Positions 5,869 to 12,195 of a stretch of DNA of 12,195 nt are shown one piece after another. Both the position numbers and the translations under genes were made by a program. This stretch comes from Acidobacteriota bacterium (GTDB lineage: Bacteria > Acidobacteriota > Terriglobia > Bryobacterales > Bryobacteraceae). The notes below the pieces were generated by a model. The model was not told where the DNA came from and searched no databases. It was given only the letters and a program-made list of their open reading frames with translations. The DNA is taken from assembly GCA_016871135.1 (NCBI GenBank), contig VFZQ01000074.1, positions 1 to 12,195 on the forward strand, given 5' to 3'. The first letter of the stretch is position 1; the number at the start of each line of letters is the position of its first letter.

Positions 5869-7236
5869 ATGCGTTTGGTGGCTGCAATTGCCGTGCTTGC
5901 GTTGACCGCATGCGGCCCGCGAGAAGCGGCGCAGGAGTTGCCTCCGCTCGACATGTCGCGTTTTCAGCCCGGAGTACGAGCGGCAATTGAACCGGCTTAC
6001 AAGATCGCCGCGGGATCGCACGACGCGGCTTCGAACGCGGCGTTAGGCCGCGTCCTCCATGCTCACGGACAGTATTCGATCGCGCCGATTGCGTACCGGA
6101 GAGCGCTGGCGACGGCGCCGAAAGATGCGTCGGTTCTTTATTTGATGGGCGCGGCGCTGGCATCGGATGGGAAGCATGACTTGGCGATCGAAGTGTTGCG
6201 ACGATCGCTGGCCGAACGCCCTTCGTCGACGGCGGCGCGGCTTCGGCTGGCTGATTCACTGTTGGCCTCCGGAGACACGGCCGCGGCCTCTAAAGAATTT
6301 GCGGCGCTGCCGCCGTCGCCGCAGGCCTTGTATGGACTGGGCCGCACGCAGACCGGCGAAGAGGCTGTCGCAACACTTCGAAAGGCCAGCGGGATGTTTC
6401 CGCGATTTGGCGCGGCGCGGTTCGCGCTGGCGGCGGCGCTGCGCAAGCTGGGACGTACGGAAGAAGCCGAGCGGGCGCTCGCCGATTACGAGCGCGACAA
6501 GTTAGTCGCGCCCCCGCTGGACGATCCGGATATGGCGGCGGTCGAACAGCTCGACGTTTCGGCGACGGGATTGTTGCGGCGCGCCGCGGCGGCGGAACGC
6601 GCACGGCAGTTGGAGGAAGCGCTGCGGCTCCATGTGCAAGCCTCCGAAGCGGATCCGAAGCTGACACAAGTCTGGGTCAATTTGATTTCGCTGCACGCTC
6701 GGATGAAAAATTTTCCGGCCGCCGAGGAGGCATATCGAAAGGCGCTGGCGCTGGAGCCGAATCGCGCCGAGGCCTATTACAACTACGGCGTGTTTTGTAT
6801 GGAAACAGAGCGGGTGGACGAAGCGCGGAAGGCGTTTGAGAAGGCGGCGGCGCTTGATGGGGCCAATCCGGAGGCCTGGCACAATCTCGGCGTAATCTCG
6901 CAGGAGTCGGGCGATCTGACGCGCGCGGCGAAGTTGTTTGAAGAAACGATTGCGCGGAAGCCGGATCATCGCTCGGCGCATTTTCATCTGGGGCGCATTT
7001 ATGCAAATCAGAAGAGGTACGCCGCTGCAATCACGCAGTTCGAGCGGGCCGTGGAACCGCTGGACGAGATGTCGGCGAGCGTGTTGTACGCGCTCGGCGC
7101 GGTGCAGGCTCGGAATCGAGACCGGGCGAAGGCGGTAGAGTATTTGCAGCGAGCGCGCGGCGTGGCGATGACGCACGGGCAGAGCGCGGTGCTACATTCG
7201 ATTGAGCGCGATCTGGCGCTGCTGACCCGTCCATGA
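5869..7236 (+). CDS. TPR-repeat lipoprotein
   Basis: 455 residues starting MRLVAAIAVLALTACG, a lipoprotein signal with lipobox LTAC and acylated Cys15. Gly at +2 favours the outer membrane over inner-membrane retention. Tetratricopeptide repeats fill most of the rest: a first group at about 55-145, a degenerate group at 150-215, and a regular C-terminal array at about 235-440 with classic pairs such as AEEAYRKALALEPNRAEAYYNYGV and ARKAFEKAAALDGANPEAWHNLGV. TPR arrays are protein-binding scaffolds, and no catalytic domain is present. The frame is open upstream to 5122, but that stretch is antisense-free overlap with the regulator and membrane genes; the lipobox fixes the start at 5869. The stop overlaps the next start as ATGA, so translation is coupled to the PH-domain pair. 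Confidence 0.88.
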   Translation: MRLVAAIAVLALTACGPREAAQELPPLDMSRFQPGVRAAIEPAYKIAAGSHDAASNAALGRVLHAHGQYSIAPIAYRRALATAPKDASVLYLMGAALASDGKHDLAIEVLRRSLAERPSSTAARLRLADSLLASGDTAAASKEFAALPPSPQALYGLGRTQTGEEAVATLRKASGMFPRFGAARFALAAALRKLGRTEEAERALADYERDKLVAPPLDDPDMAAVEQLDVSATGLLRRAAAAERARQLEEALRLHVQASEADPKLTQVWVNLISLHARMKNFPAAEEAYRKALALEPNRAEAYYNYGVFCMETERVDEARKAFEKAAALDGANPEAWHNLGVISQESGDLTRAAKLFEETIARKPDHRSAHFHLGRIYANQKRYAAAITQFERAVEPLDEMSASVLYALGAVQARNRDRAKAVEYLQRARGVAMTHGQSAVLHSIERDLALLTRP

Positions 7237-7733
7237 CAGAGATACCCGCTCATATCGCCGCTATCGCGCGGCCGTCGAAGAAGCTCTGGCCTTACTACGT
7301 CTGTGTGGCTGTGATGACGGGGCTCGGATTTCCCGTGACGATCGTCGTGTTGTTTTTCAAGTACCACACGATGCGGTATCGATTCGACGCCGAAGGAATT
7401 CGCATGAGTTGGGGCATTCTGTTCCGGCAGGAGACGGTGGTCAACTACGCGCGGATTCAGGACATTCACCTGTCGTCGAATTTCATCGAGCGGTGGTTCG
7501 GGATCGCGCGGATCGTGGTGCAAACGGCGAGTGGATCGGCGATGGGGAATCTAACGCTGGAGGGACTGACCAACTGCGAGGAGATGCGGGATTTTCTTTA
7601 CTCGCGGATGCGGGGCGCGAAAGAGGCTCATGCGCATCCGGCGACCGAGGACGGCTTGGCGGGCATCCTGGCGGAGATCGCCGGAGAGGTGCGCGTGATC
7701 CGCGCGGCACTGGAGAAGAAGCGCGATGGGTAG
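7233..7733 (+). CDS. Bacterial PH-domain (bPH2, YdbS/YdbT-like) membrane protein, first of pair
   Basis: 166 residues. One hydrophobic segment (about 19-42) is followed by a bPH2-type domain (about 47-125): YRFDAEGIRMSWGILFRQETVVNYARIQDI, then the family's L-x(5)-RWFGIARIVVQTASG turn. bPH2 proteins are membrane-associated and often encoded in pairs. Bacillus subtilis ydbST is linked to resistance to some antimicrobial peptides, but that role should not be transferred without evidence. The domain is followed by a short amphipathic helix (140-162, GILAEIAGEVRVIRAAL) that recurs in the next protein. The start overlaps the TPR stop by 4 bp with no ribosome-binding site, and the end overlaps the next gene by 8 bp. 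Confidence 0.75.
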   Translation: MTEIPAHIAAIARPSKKLWPYYVCVAVMTGLGFPVTIVVLFFKYHTMRYRFDAEGIRMSWGILFRQETVVNYARIQDIHLSSNFIERWFGIARIVVQTASGSAMGNLTLEGLTNCEEMRDFLYSRMRGAKEAHAHPATEDGLAGILAEIAGEVRVIRAALEKKRDG

Positions 7734-8427
7734 CCGGTGGAAAAGGTGGTTCTGCGAACTTTTGCGCGTGCCGCCGGAGCCGCAACCGCCGGACGGCACG
7801 CCGGCATCGATTCAGACGTTCCTGGCCGGGAATAACTACTATCGTTGGCGTGTGATTCAGTTCTGCATTGTCCAATTTTTCATCGGATTGACCATAGCGG
7901 CTATGCTCGCGGCGCCTCTACTTTCTAAGAAGCCACATACGGCACAGTTCATCACGGTATGGACGTTCATCGTCGCGGGCGTCGTGTCGGGATGGGCGTT
8001 AGCGGCGCTTTGCGGATTGATCCGCATCACGCTTGATTACCAGATGCGCTGGTACATCGTCACCGATCGGAGTCTTCGCATTCGTTCCGGCATTTGGCGC
8101 GTGAACGAGATGACGATGACGTTCGCCAACGTGCAAGAAATTCGTGTGAATGCGGGGCCGCTGCAAAAACTGCTGGGATTATCCGATGTTGTAGTGAGCA
8201 GCGCGGGCGGGTCGACGCATCCGGGGGCGTCGCACGCGGCGCGATTCGCTGGGGTCGATAACGGTGATTCGATTCGCGATCTGATCACAGATAGACTGCG
8301 GCAGTATCGCGATACGGGCCTCGGGGATCCCGATGCGCACAAACCGGCGCCGCTCGCGGCCGAGGACGCAGCGCGCGCGCTGCTCGCCGAAGTCCGTGCA
8401 CTACGCGCCTCCGGCGTCTTATACTGA
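7726..8427 (+). CDS. Bacterial PH-domain (bPH2) membrane protein, second of pair
   Basis: 233 residues. A proline-rich cytosolic N-terminus precedes two membrane helices (about 42-66 and 75-99). A bPH2 domain covers about 104-195, with WYIVTDRSLRIRSGIWRVNEMTMTFANVQEI and the GPLQKLLGLSDVVVSSAGG turn typical of the family. Like its neighbour it ends in a short helical tail (212-228, AARALLAEVRALRA). Tandem genes for one-helix and two-helix bPH2 proteins suggest a heteromeric membrane complex, with the upstream TPR lipoprotein as a possible partner across the envelope. GGAGAAG lies 7 nt before the ATG, inside the preceding gene. A -10-like TATACT for the next gene overlaps the end of this one. 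Confidence 0.75.
   Translation: MGSRWKRWFCELLRVPPEPQPPDGTPASIQTFLAGNNYYRWRVIQFCIVQFFIGLTIAAMLAAPLLSKKPHTAQFITVWTFIVAGVVSGWALAALCGLIRITLDYQMRWYIVTDRSLRIRSGIWRVNEMTMTFANVQEIRVNAGPLQKLLGLSDVVVSSAGGSTHPGASHAARFAGVDNGDSIRDLITDRLRQYRDTGLGDPDAHKPAPLAAEDAARALLAEVRALRASGVLY
8420..8425 (+). promoter_or_regulatory. Putative -10 of the GNAT gene
   Basis: TATACT matches TATAAT at 5 of 6 positions, overlaps the stop of the PH-domain gene and ends 9 nt before the ATG at 8435. It predicts a leader of 2-3 nt, with no Shine-Dalgarno in it. Confidence 0.42.
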
Positions 8428-8434
8428 TCCGAGT

Positions 8435-9424
8435 ATGGCCGCTTGGCCCGAATCCCCCGGCGTGGAAACCGCCGATCTACGGGAAATGTCCGCCGGTTCG
8501 CTCGATCCGCTGCTTGAGGCGGAGATTCGAGTGTGGCGCGAAGAGTTGGCCTGGGACTTCACGGCGTCGGCGGCATTGGTCAAGGGATTCGTCGACACGC
8601 AGTCGCTGAACGGCGTGGCGTTGCTGGCGGGATCGCGGGTGATCGGCTATACCTACGTCGTGCTTGAGGACGACAGAGGACTCATCGGCGATTTGTTTGT
8701 TATGCCGGAGTTCGCGACGCAGCAGAACGAGGATAAGCTACTCCATGCGACCGTCGACGCGCTCATGCGCACGTCCGGCGTGCGGCGTGTGGAAACGCAG
8801 GTGATCTTGATGCAGCATCCGCGGCACGCGCCGCCGCCGTTCGCACAGCACCTGCGGATGTTTGAGCGGTGCTTCATGACGCGCGATCTGCTTAGCGCCG
8901 ACGATCTCTGGATACGGCGAACCTCGGACGATCTCAACTTCGAAAACTGGCGCGACCAGACGCAGGACAATGCGGCTTCATTGTTGGCGTCGGCGTATAA
9001 CGGGCATATCGACAGCCAGATCAACGATCAATACCGCTCGGTTGCGGGCGCGCGGCGGTTCCTCAACAACATCGTGCGCTACCCGGGATGCGGCGCATTT
9101 CTACCGCAGGCGTCTTGGCTGGCTTGGAGCCGGAACACGGGCAAGTTGTGTGCGATGTCGCTGGCGAGCATGGTGGCGTACGACGCGGGGCATGTGACGC
9201 AGATTTGCGTGTCTCCGCAGGAGCGGCGGCACGGATATGGGACGCAAGTGCTGCTGAAGTCGCTGCGGTCGCTGGTGAACGCAGAGTGCCGGCAGGCGAG
9301 CCTTACGGTGACGGCGTCCAACCGAGGGGCGATCGCGTTGTACGAAAGGCTGGGATTCGTGACGCGGCGGCGGTTCGCGGCGATGGTCTGGGAAGGGTTC
9401 CGGCCAGCACGGCGGTTTTTCTGA
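8435..9424 (+). CDS. Tandem-GNAT N-acetyltransferase
   Basis: 329 residues from the ATG at 8435. The same frame is open back to 8333, but that part lies over the PH-domain gene and is low-complexity basic, so I reject the longer start. The C-terminal half (about 165-320) is a clear GNAT domain, with strand VTQICVSPQERRHGYGTQVLL (254-274). RRHGYG is the acetyl-CoA pyrophosphate loop, and motif B is TASNRGAIALYERLGF (293-308). The N-terminal half has a second, degenerate GNAT-like fold (VIGYTYVVLEDDRGLIGDLFVMPEF, 69-93) that lacks the Gly-x-Gly loop. This resembles two-domain GNATs such as mycothiol synthase, where one half is structural. It transfers acetyl to an unknown amine. The protein is cytosolic. 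Confidence 0.82.
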   Translation: MAAWPESPGVETADLREMSAGSLDPLLEAEIRVWREELAWDFTASAALVKGFVDTQSLNGVALLAGSRVIGYTYVVLEDDRGLIGDLFVMPEFATQQNEDKLLHATVDALMRTSGVRRVETQVILMQHPRHAPPPFAQHLRMFERCFMTRDLLSADDLWIRRTSDDLNFENWRDQTQDNAASLLASAYNGHIDSQINDQYRSVAGARRFLNNIVRYPGCGAFLPQASWLAWSRNTGKLCAMSLASMVAYDAGHVTQICVSPQERRHGYGTQVLLKSLRSLVNAECRQASLTVTASNRGAIALYERLGFVTRRRFAAMVWEGFRPARRFF

Positions 9425-9470
9425 TCACTAGCTACGCGACACTTCTGCGATACGCTAAAAGATTCCGACT

Positions 9471-9920
9471 ATGTCCAACCACGCCACCTACGACGATGCC
9501 AATTTGATTCTGCGCCTTTACGAACTGCGGCGCGAGGAACGAATGCGAGCGGCTCGAAAGTGGTTCGCCGAAAAGTGCGGGCCGGAGACACTGGAGGAGT
9601 TCCGCGCGCTTTGCCCGCCCGGCACCGATGAGAACGCGTTCTTCCGGCAGGTGTCGACCTACTACGAAATGGCGGCCAGTTTCGTCGAGCGCGGCGTGCT
9701 CGACGCCGAGCTGTATTTTCAGAGCGGCGGCGAGTTGTTTCTGGTCTATTGCCGGCTGGAGCCGTTTTTGGCGGAGTACCGCACGGCGTTCAAGAATCCG
9801 GGGTTGTATCGGAACCTTGAAGCAGTGGCGAAAAGGTACGAAGCTTACATCAATCGCAATGACCCGGAAGCGGGGACAGCGTTCCGCGCGCGGATGCGGA
9901 CGATGCTCGGCAAGAAGTAG
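9471..9920 (+). CDS. Small helical protein, DUF4760-like
   Basis: 149 residues, no signal peptide or membrane helix, almost entirely alpha-helical by pattern. The centre (YYEMAASFVERGVLDAELYFQSGGELFLVYCRLEPFLAEYR, split over 64-104) resembles DUF4760-type sequences, which have a helix with E, a short RG-x-LD-x-EL turn and a later W/Y-x-x-LxP-x(3)-YR element. No function is known to me. It heads a two-gene unit, with the next gene starting 3 bp after its stop. TAAAAG (9456-9461) is a weak -10 candidate 9 nt before the ATG, and there is no Shine-Dalgarno. Confidence 0.65.
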   Translation: MSNHATYDDANLILRLYELRREERMRAARKWFAEKCGPETLEEFRALCPPGTDENAFFRQVSTYYEMAASFVERGVLDAELYFQSGGELFLVYCRLEPFLAEYRTAFKNPGLYRNLEAVAKRYEAYINRNDPEAGTAFRARMRTMLGKK

Positions 9921-9923
9921 CCG

Positions 9924-10187
9924 ATGCGGCGTGACGACGAGTTCTTCGGCGAGCGCGAACTGGATTTGATCTATGTCGGCAAACGGTTGGCCGACGCGCA
10001 GAATCTGGAGACGCTATTGACCGAAGCCGGCTGGGATTACTACGTCGAAGCCGACGAGTATCAGGGCGGTTTCCTGTTCCGGACGACGCGAACTGGGGCG
10101 TTTTTTTATGTGCTGATCGAAAAGGCGGAAGAGGCCCGTGCGTTTCTTTCGGCGAGTGGTTACAAGCCTCAGCCGCCCGCAGAGTGA
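9924..10187 (+). CDS. Small protein, DUF2007-like (putative signal-transducing family)
   Basis: 87 residues. The core (12-78) fits a ferredoxin-like alpha/beta fold: strand LDLIYVGK, helix LADAQNLETLLTEAGWDYYVE, two strands around GGFLFRTTRTGAFFYVLI, then helix AEEARAFLSA. The order and the loop Ala-x-x-LEtLL-x-xaGi-x(3)-ve resemble DUF2007 proteins, a small-domain family with no firm biochemical role. It is cytosolic and basic at the N-terminus. The gene follows the DUF4760-like gene by 3 bp, so the two are probably co-expressed and may act together. The stop TGA abuts the stop of the protease gene on the other strand, giving TGATCA. Confidence 0.62.
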   Translation: MRRDDEFFGERELDLIYVGKRLADAQNLETLLTEAGWDYYVEADEYQGGFLFRTTRTGAFFYVLIEKAEEARAFLSASGYKPQPPAE

Positions 10188-12107
10188 TCAGTTGCCGGTG
10201 ATTTCGACGGTTCTGGTGATTCCGCCCGCGGAAAACTGAAATACATTGTCGCCTTTGGCGGGTGTGAGTTCGACCAGGAACACGCCGGGCTTGTCGGTCT
10301 GCGCCTCGACGCCGACAACTTTGCCGCCCGACATTGAGGTGACGGTCAGTTGCGCATCGACAATTTCAATGCCCGAGGCGTCGACCACGCGACAGCCGAA
10401 AGTCATTGTCTCGCCCTCTTCTCCTTCGCTCTGGAATTCGAGCAGTGTAATCGCCTTGGCTACACTGGACCGCGCGCCATACCAGTAGGGCACCCGCGAT
10501 TCGAGTCCGTTCTTGCTGTTCTTGGCGACGAGGTAGCCTTGATACTCACCGGCCAGACCCTCGCCTGAGAACTTGAGCGTGACCTTGGCGGAGCCCTCGG
10601 CGGGCAGTTCCAGTTTGGCGGGGCCATCGAGTGTGGGCGATGTCTTGCCCTCATAGCCGCGAATCGAGAGATCGACGGTGACCGGTTCCTTCAGCAAATT
10701 AGAAACCGTGATTTCACGGCTGAACGTAGCCGCTGCGCCACCAGTGCCGAATTTAACCGAGGTGGGTGCGAAGGCAATTGGGGCATCGAGCGCGGCGGAC
10801 AAATCGAGCCGGCCGGCACCTTGATGGCGGATCGGAGCCTGCTTGATGTCGCTGGAGCTGTTGATCAGCAGGCTCCTGTAAGTTGCCGACGTAAGACCGG
10901 GTCGAGCGGCTTTCAGCGTTGCTGCGGCACCGGCGACGGTGGGTGTCGCGAAGCTGGTGCCCTGGGTAAGTGTGTAGAACTTCTCTGGGTCCTTGCGGCG
11001 GGTGGTGGCGGTGAAGAAGTTGTCACCAACCGCGGTCATATCGGGCTTCAGAGCGTTACCCGGGTTCGGGCCGCGGCTGGAGAAACCGGAGAGACGAGCG
11101 GGGTCGATCGGCTCGGGTTTGCCGGATTCCAGAGACCGATCGCTGGACGACGAACCAACGGTGATAACCTTTTCGGCAGTGCCGGGGGAGTTGATTGTGT
11201 TCTCGTCGGGACCGGCGTTTCCCGCAGCGACAACAACAATGTGACCGGCATCGGCGGCAAGGTTCAGTGCGCGCACTTGGGCATCGTTGGCGGGGTCGCC
11301 TGCGATATCGCTGCCGAGGCTGAGATTGAGTACGTCAAAGCCATCTTTCACGGCGTCGTCGATGCCCTTCAAGGTCAGCGAGTCCGCACAGCTGCCGTTA
11401 TCGCCGCACACTTTGTAGGCGCCGAGATAGGCCTTGGGTGCCGCGCCCGCGATTACTCCGATGTTGGTTTCGTGAACGATACATGCCGATGCGCAGGCCG
11501 CGTTGGTTCCGTGGCCGTTGTTGTCGGCAGCGTCAGTTCCGTAGCCCTCGTCCTTGGCCAAGTCTTCGTAGGACCGGACCACGATCACCTTTCTGGTGAC
11601 CAATTTTTCACTTCCTGCACCGCTAGCACGGGGGTAGCCGGGAAGCTCGATCAAGGAATCATCCTTGAAACCAGGGTGGCCGGTATCGATACCGGAGTCG
11701 AGGATCGCAACGCCAACGCCGAGGCCGGCTTTTGAAACGCCGCCCAGTTTTTCCCAAGCTTGAGGCACGTTGCTAAGGGTCAATACGCGATCGAGCTTGG
11801 CCCAGTACATGCGATCCTGCGTTATTCGCGTGACACCGGGGATGTTGCGAAGCTCGGCGGCGCGCGAGTCGGGGATCAGGACCACGAGTGCGTTGAGCGT
11901 CGTGTCCATTGTGGTCAGAACACGGCCGCCTCGCAAGGTGACGGCGCGCGCAGCGGCGCGTTGCTCGGTCTGAATCGCCGCGCGGCGCGATTGCCTTTCG
12001 GACGTTCGCACGGTAACGGCGGGTTCACCGGAGAGTTCAACGATGTAACGGCCAGGGACCGGCTGTGCGATCGCCGTGGCGGAGAAAAGGAGGAGTGCTC
12101 TGAACAT
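10188..12107 (-). CDS. Secreted subtilisin-family (S8) serine protease with Ig-like C-terminus
   Basis: 639 residues. A signal peptide (1-14, ending AIA-Q) is followed by an I9-type propeptide (about 18-100, YIVEL...ALVVLIPD...IPGVTRITQD) that acts as intramolecular chaperone and inhibitor. The catalytic domain (about 105-435) has the full triad: D137 in VAILDSGIDTGHPG, H199 in NNGHGT and S385 in QGTSFATPTVAGAAATL, with oxyanion N297 in VVAAGNAGP. Two beta-rich domains follow (about 445-540 and 550-639), with Ig/Fn3-like strand patterns and no sorting signal. The enzyme should be exported and mature by prodomain cleavage. Four cysteines (C205, C209, C234, C240) cluster next to the His-containing segment, which is unusual for subtilases and suggests disulfide clamps. 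On the minus strand TAATAA ends 6 nt before the ATG, and an inverted repeat lies at 12129-12158. No conserved partner gene is nearby. Confidence 0.93.
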   Translation of the reverse strand: MFRALLLFSATAIAQPVPGRYIVELSGEPAVTVRTSERQSRRAAIQTEQRAAARAVTLRGGRVLTTMDTTLNALVVLIPDSRAAELRNIPGVTRITQDRMYWAKLDRVLTLSNVPQAWEKLGGVSKAGLGVGVAILDSGIDTGHPGFKDDSLIELPGYPRASGAGSEKLVTRKVIVVRSYEDLAKDEGYGTDAADNNGHGTNAACASACIVHETNIGVIAGAAPKAYLGAYKVCGDNGSCADSLTLKGIDDAVKDGFDVLNLSLGSDIAGDPANDAQVRALNLAADAGHIVVVAAGNAGPDENTINSPGTAEKVITVGSSSSDRSLESGKPEPIDPARLSGFSSRGPNPGNALKPDMTAVGDNFFTATTRRKDPEKFYTLTQGTSFATPTVAGAAATLKAARPGLTSATYRSLLINSSSDIKQAPIRHQGAGRLDLSAALDAPIAFAPTSVKFGTGGAAATFSREITVSNLLKEPVTVDLSIRGYEGKTSPTLDGPAKLELPAEGSAKVTLKFSGEGLAGEYQGYLVAKNSKNGLESRVPYWYGARSSVAKAITLLEFQSEGEEGETMTFGCRVVDASGIEIVDAQLTVTSMSGGKVVGVEAQTDKPGVFLVELTPAKGDNVFQFSAGGITRTVEITGN

Positions 12108-12113
12108 TGCTAC

Positions 12114-12119
12114 TTATTA
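12114..12119 (-). promoter_or_regulatory. Putative -10 of the protease gene
   Basis: The minus strand reads TTACTAATAAG. The hexamer TAATAA ends 6 nt before the start codon, and the overlapping TACTAA is an alternative. Either puts the transcript start at or near the ATG. No Shine-Dalgarno is seen upstream. Confidence 0.38.
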
Positions 12120-12128
12120 GTAAGGGTA

Positions 12129-12158
12129 TCGGAAATTGGGCTCTGGTGCAATTTCCGA
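12129..12158. promoter_or_regulatory. Operator-like inverted repeat upstream of the protease gene
   Basis: TCGGAAATTG and CAATTTCCGA are exact reverse complements separated by 10 bp, so the half-sites lie 20 bp apart centre to centre, two helical turns. It covers about -22 to -51 relative to the start codon, over the expected -35 region. The stem is only 40% GC and no U-tract follows, so it is not a terminator. It fits binding of a dimeric regulator. Confidence 0.5.
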
Positions 12159-12195
12159 GTCAAACTAAATTCGGTAACGGCCGACGTCTCGATCG

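Noticed and set aside
6502..7176. 224-residue minus-strand open frame
   Set aside because: Antisense to the TPR array. The repeated pattern simply mirrors the repeats on the coding strand.
8333..8434. Earlier start for the GNAT gene
   Set aside because: It lies over the end of the PH-domain gene and encodes a basic low-complexity stretch. TATACT sits correctly for the ATG at 8435.
10821..11735. 304-residue plus-strand open frame
   Set aside because: Antisense to the conserved protease catalytic domain, with Gly/Val/Arg-rich shadow composition and no motif.
1..12195. CRISPR arrays, insertion sequences, toxin-antitoxin or restriction genes
   Set aside because: No regularly spaced repeats, transposase motifs, terminal repeats or defence-protein signatures were seen on either strand.

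Overview
The window is GC-rich, densely packed bacterial chromosomal DNA. Gene content (class IV adenylate cyclase/CYTH protein, GHL10-type glycoside hydrolase, bacterial PH-domain pair, tandem GNAT, secreted subtilase, many Asp/Glu/Ala-rich hypotheticals) and the habit of starting genes a few bases after a -10-like hexamer look to me like an acidobacterium of the Solibacter/Bryobacter type. That assignment is inference from style and gene mix, not from a marker gene.

Layout. (1) Positions 1-149 hold the last 48 codons of a tyrosine recombinase, including the catalytic-Tyr motif. It stops 16 bp short of the 3' end of a tRNA-Arg(UCG) gene on the minus strand (166-242). This is the usual anatomy of an integrated island or prophage edge, so the window probably begins in mobile DNA and continues into chromosomal backbone. 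(2) 286-894 (+) is a CYTH/CyaB-type protein. It converges on, and overlaps by 4 bp, an orphan NarL/FixJ-type response regulator (891-1646, -). (3) A secreted GHL10-like glycoside hydrolase (1763-2866, -) diverges from a two-component operon: a membrane histidine kinase (2984-4702) and an OmpR-type response regulator (4677-5363, overlapping by 26 bp). A small membrane-anchored orphan protein follows (5450-5836). A repeated element, GTYAAG-N3-GTTAAG, lies in the divergent intergenic region and again between the regulator and the small membrane gene. It is a candidate binding site for the local regulator. (4) 5869-8427 is an overlapping operon: TPR lipoprotein, then two bacterial PH-domain membrane proteins of YdbS/YdbT type. 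(5) 8435-9424 encodes a tandem-GNAT acetyltransferase. (6) 9471-10187 is a two-gene unit of small proteins, the first DUF4760-like and the second DUF2007-like. Its last stop abuts, with zero spacing, the stop of (7) a large secreted subtilisin-family protease on the minus strand (10188-12107). The protease promoter region carries a perfect 10-bp inverted repeat with a 10-bp spacer.

No CRISPR array, insertion sequence, rRNA or recognisable defence cassette is visible. The most unusual signals are regulatory: the apparent near-leaderless promoters at most transcription-unit starts, the paired GTYAAG repeats around the two-component system, and the protease operator-like dyad. No stretch longer than about 120 bp lacks a gene.
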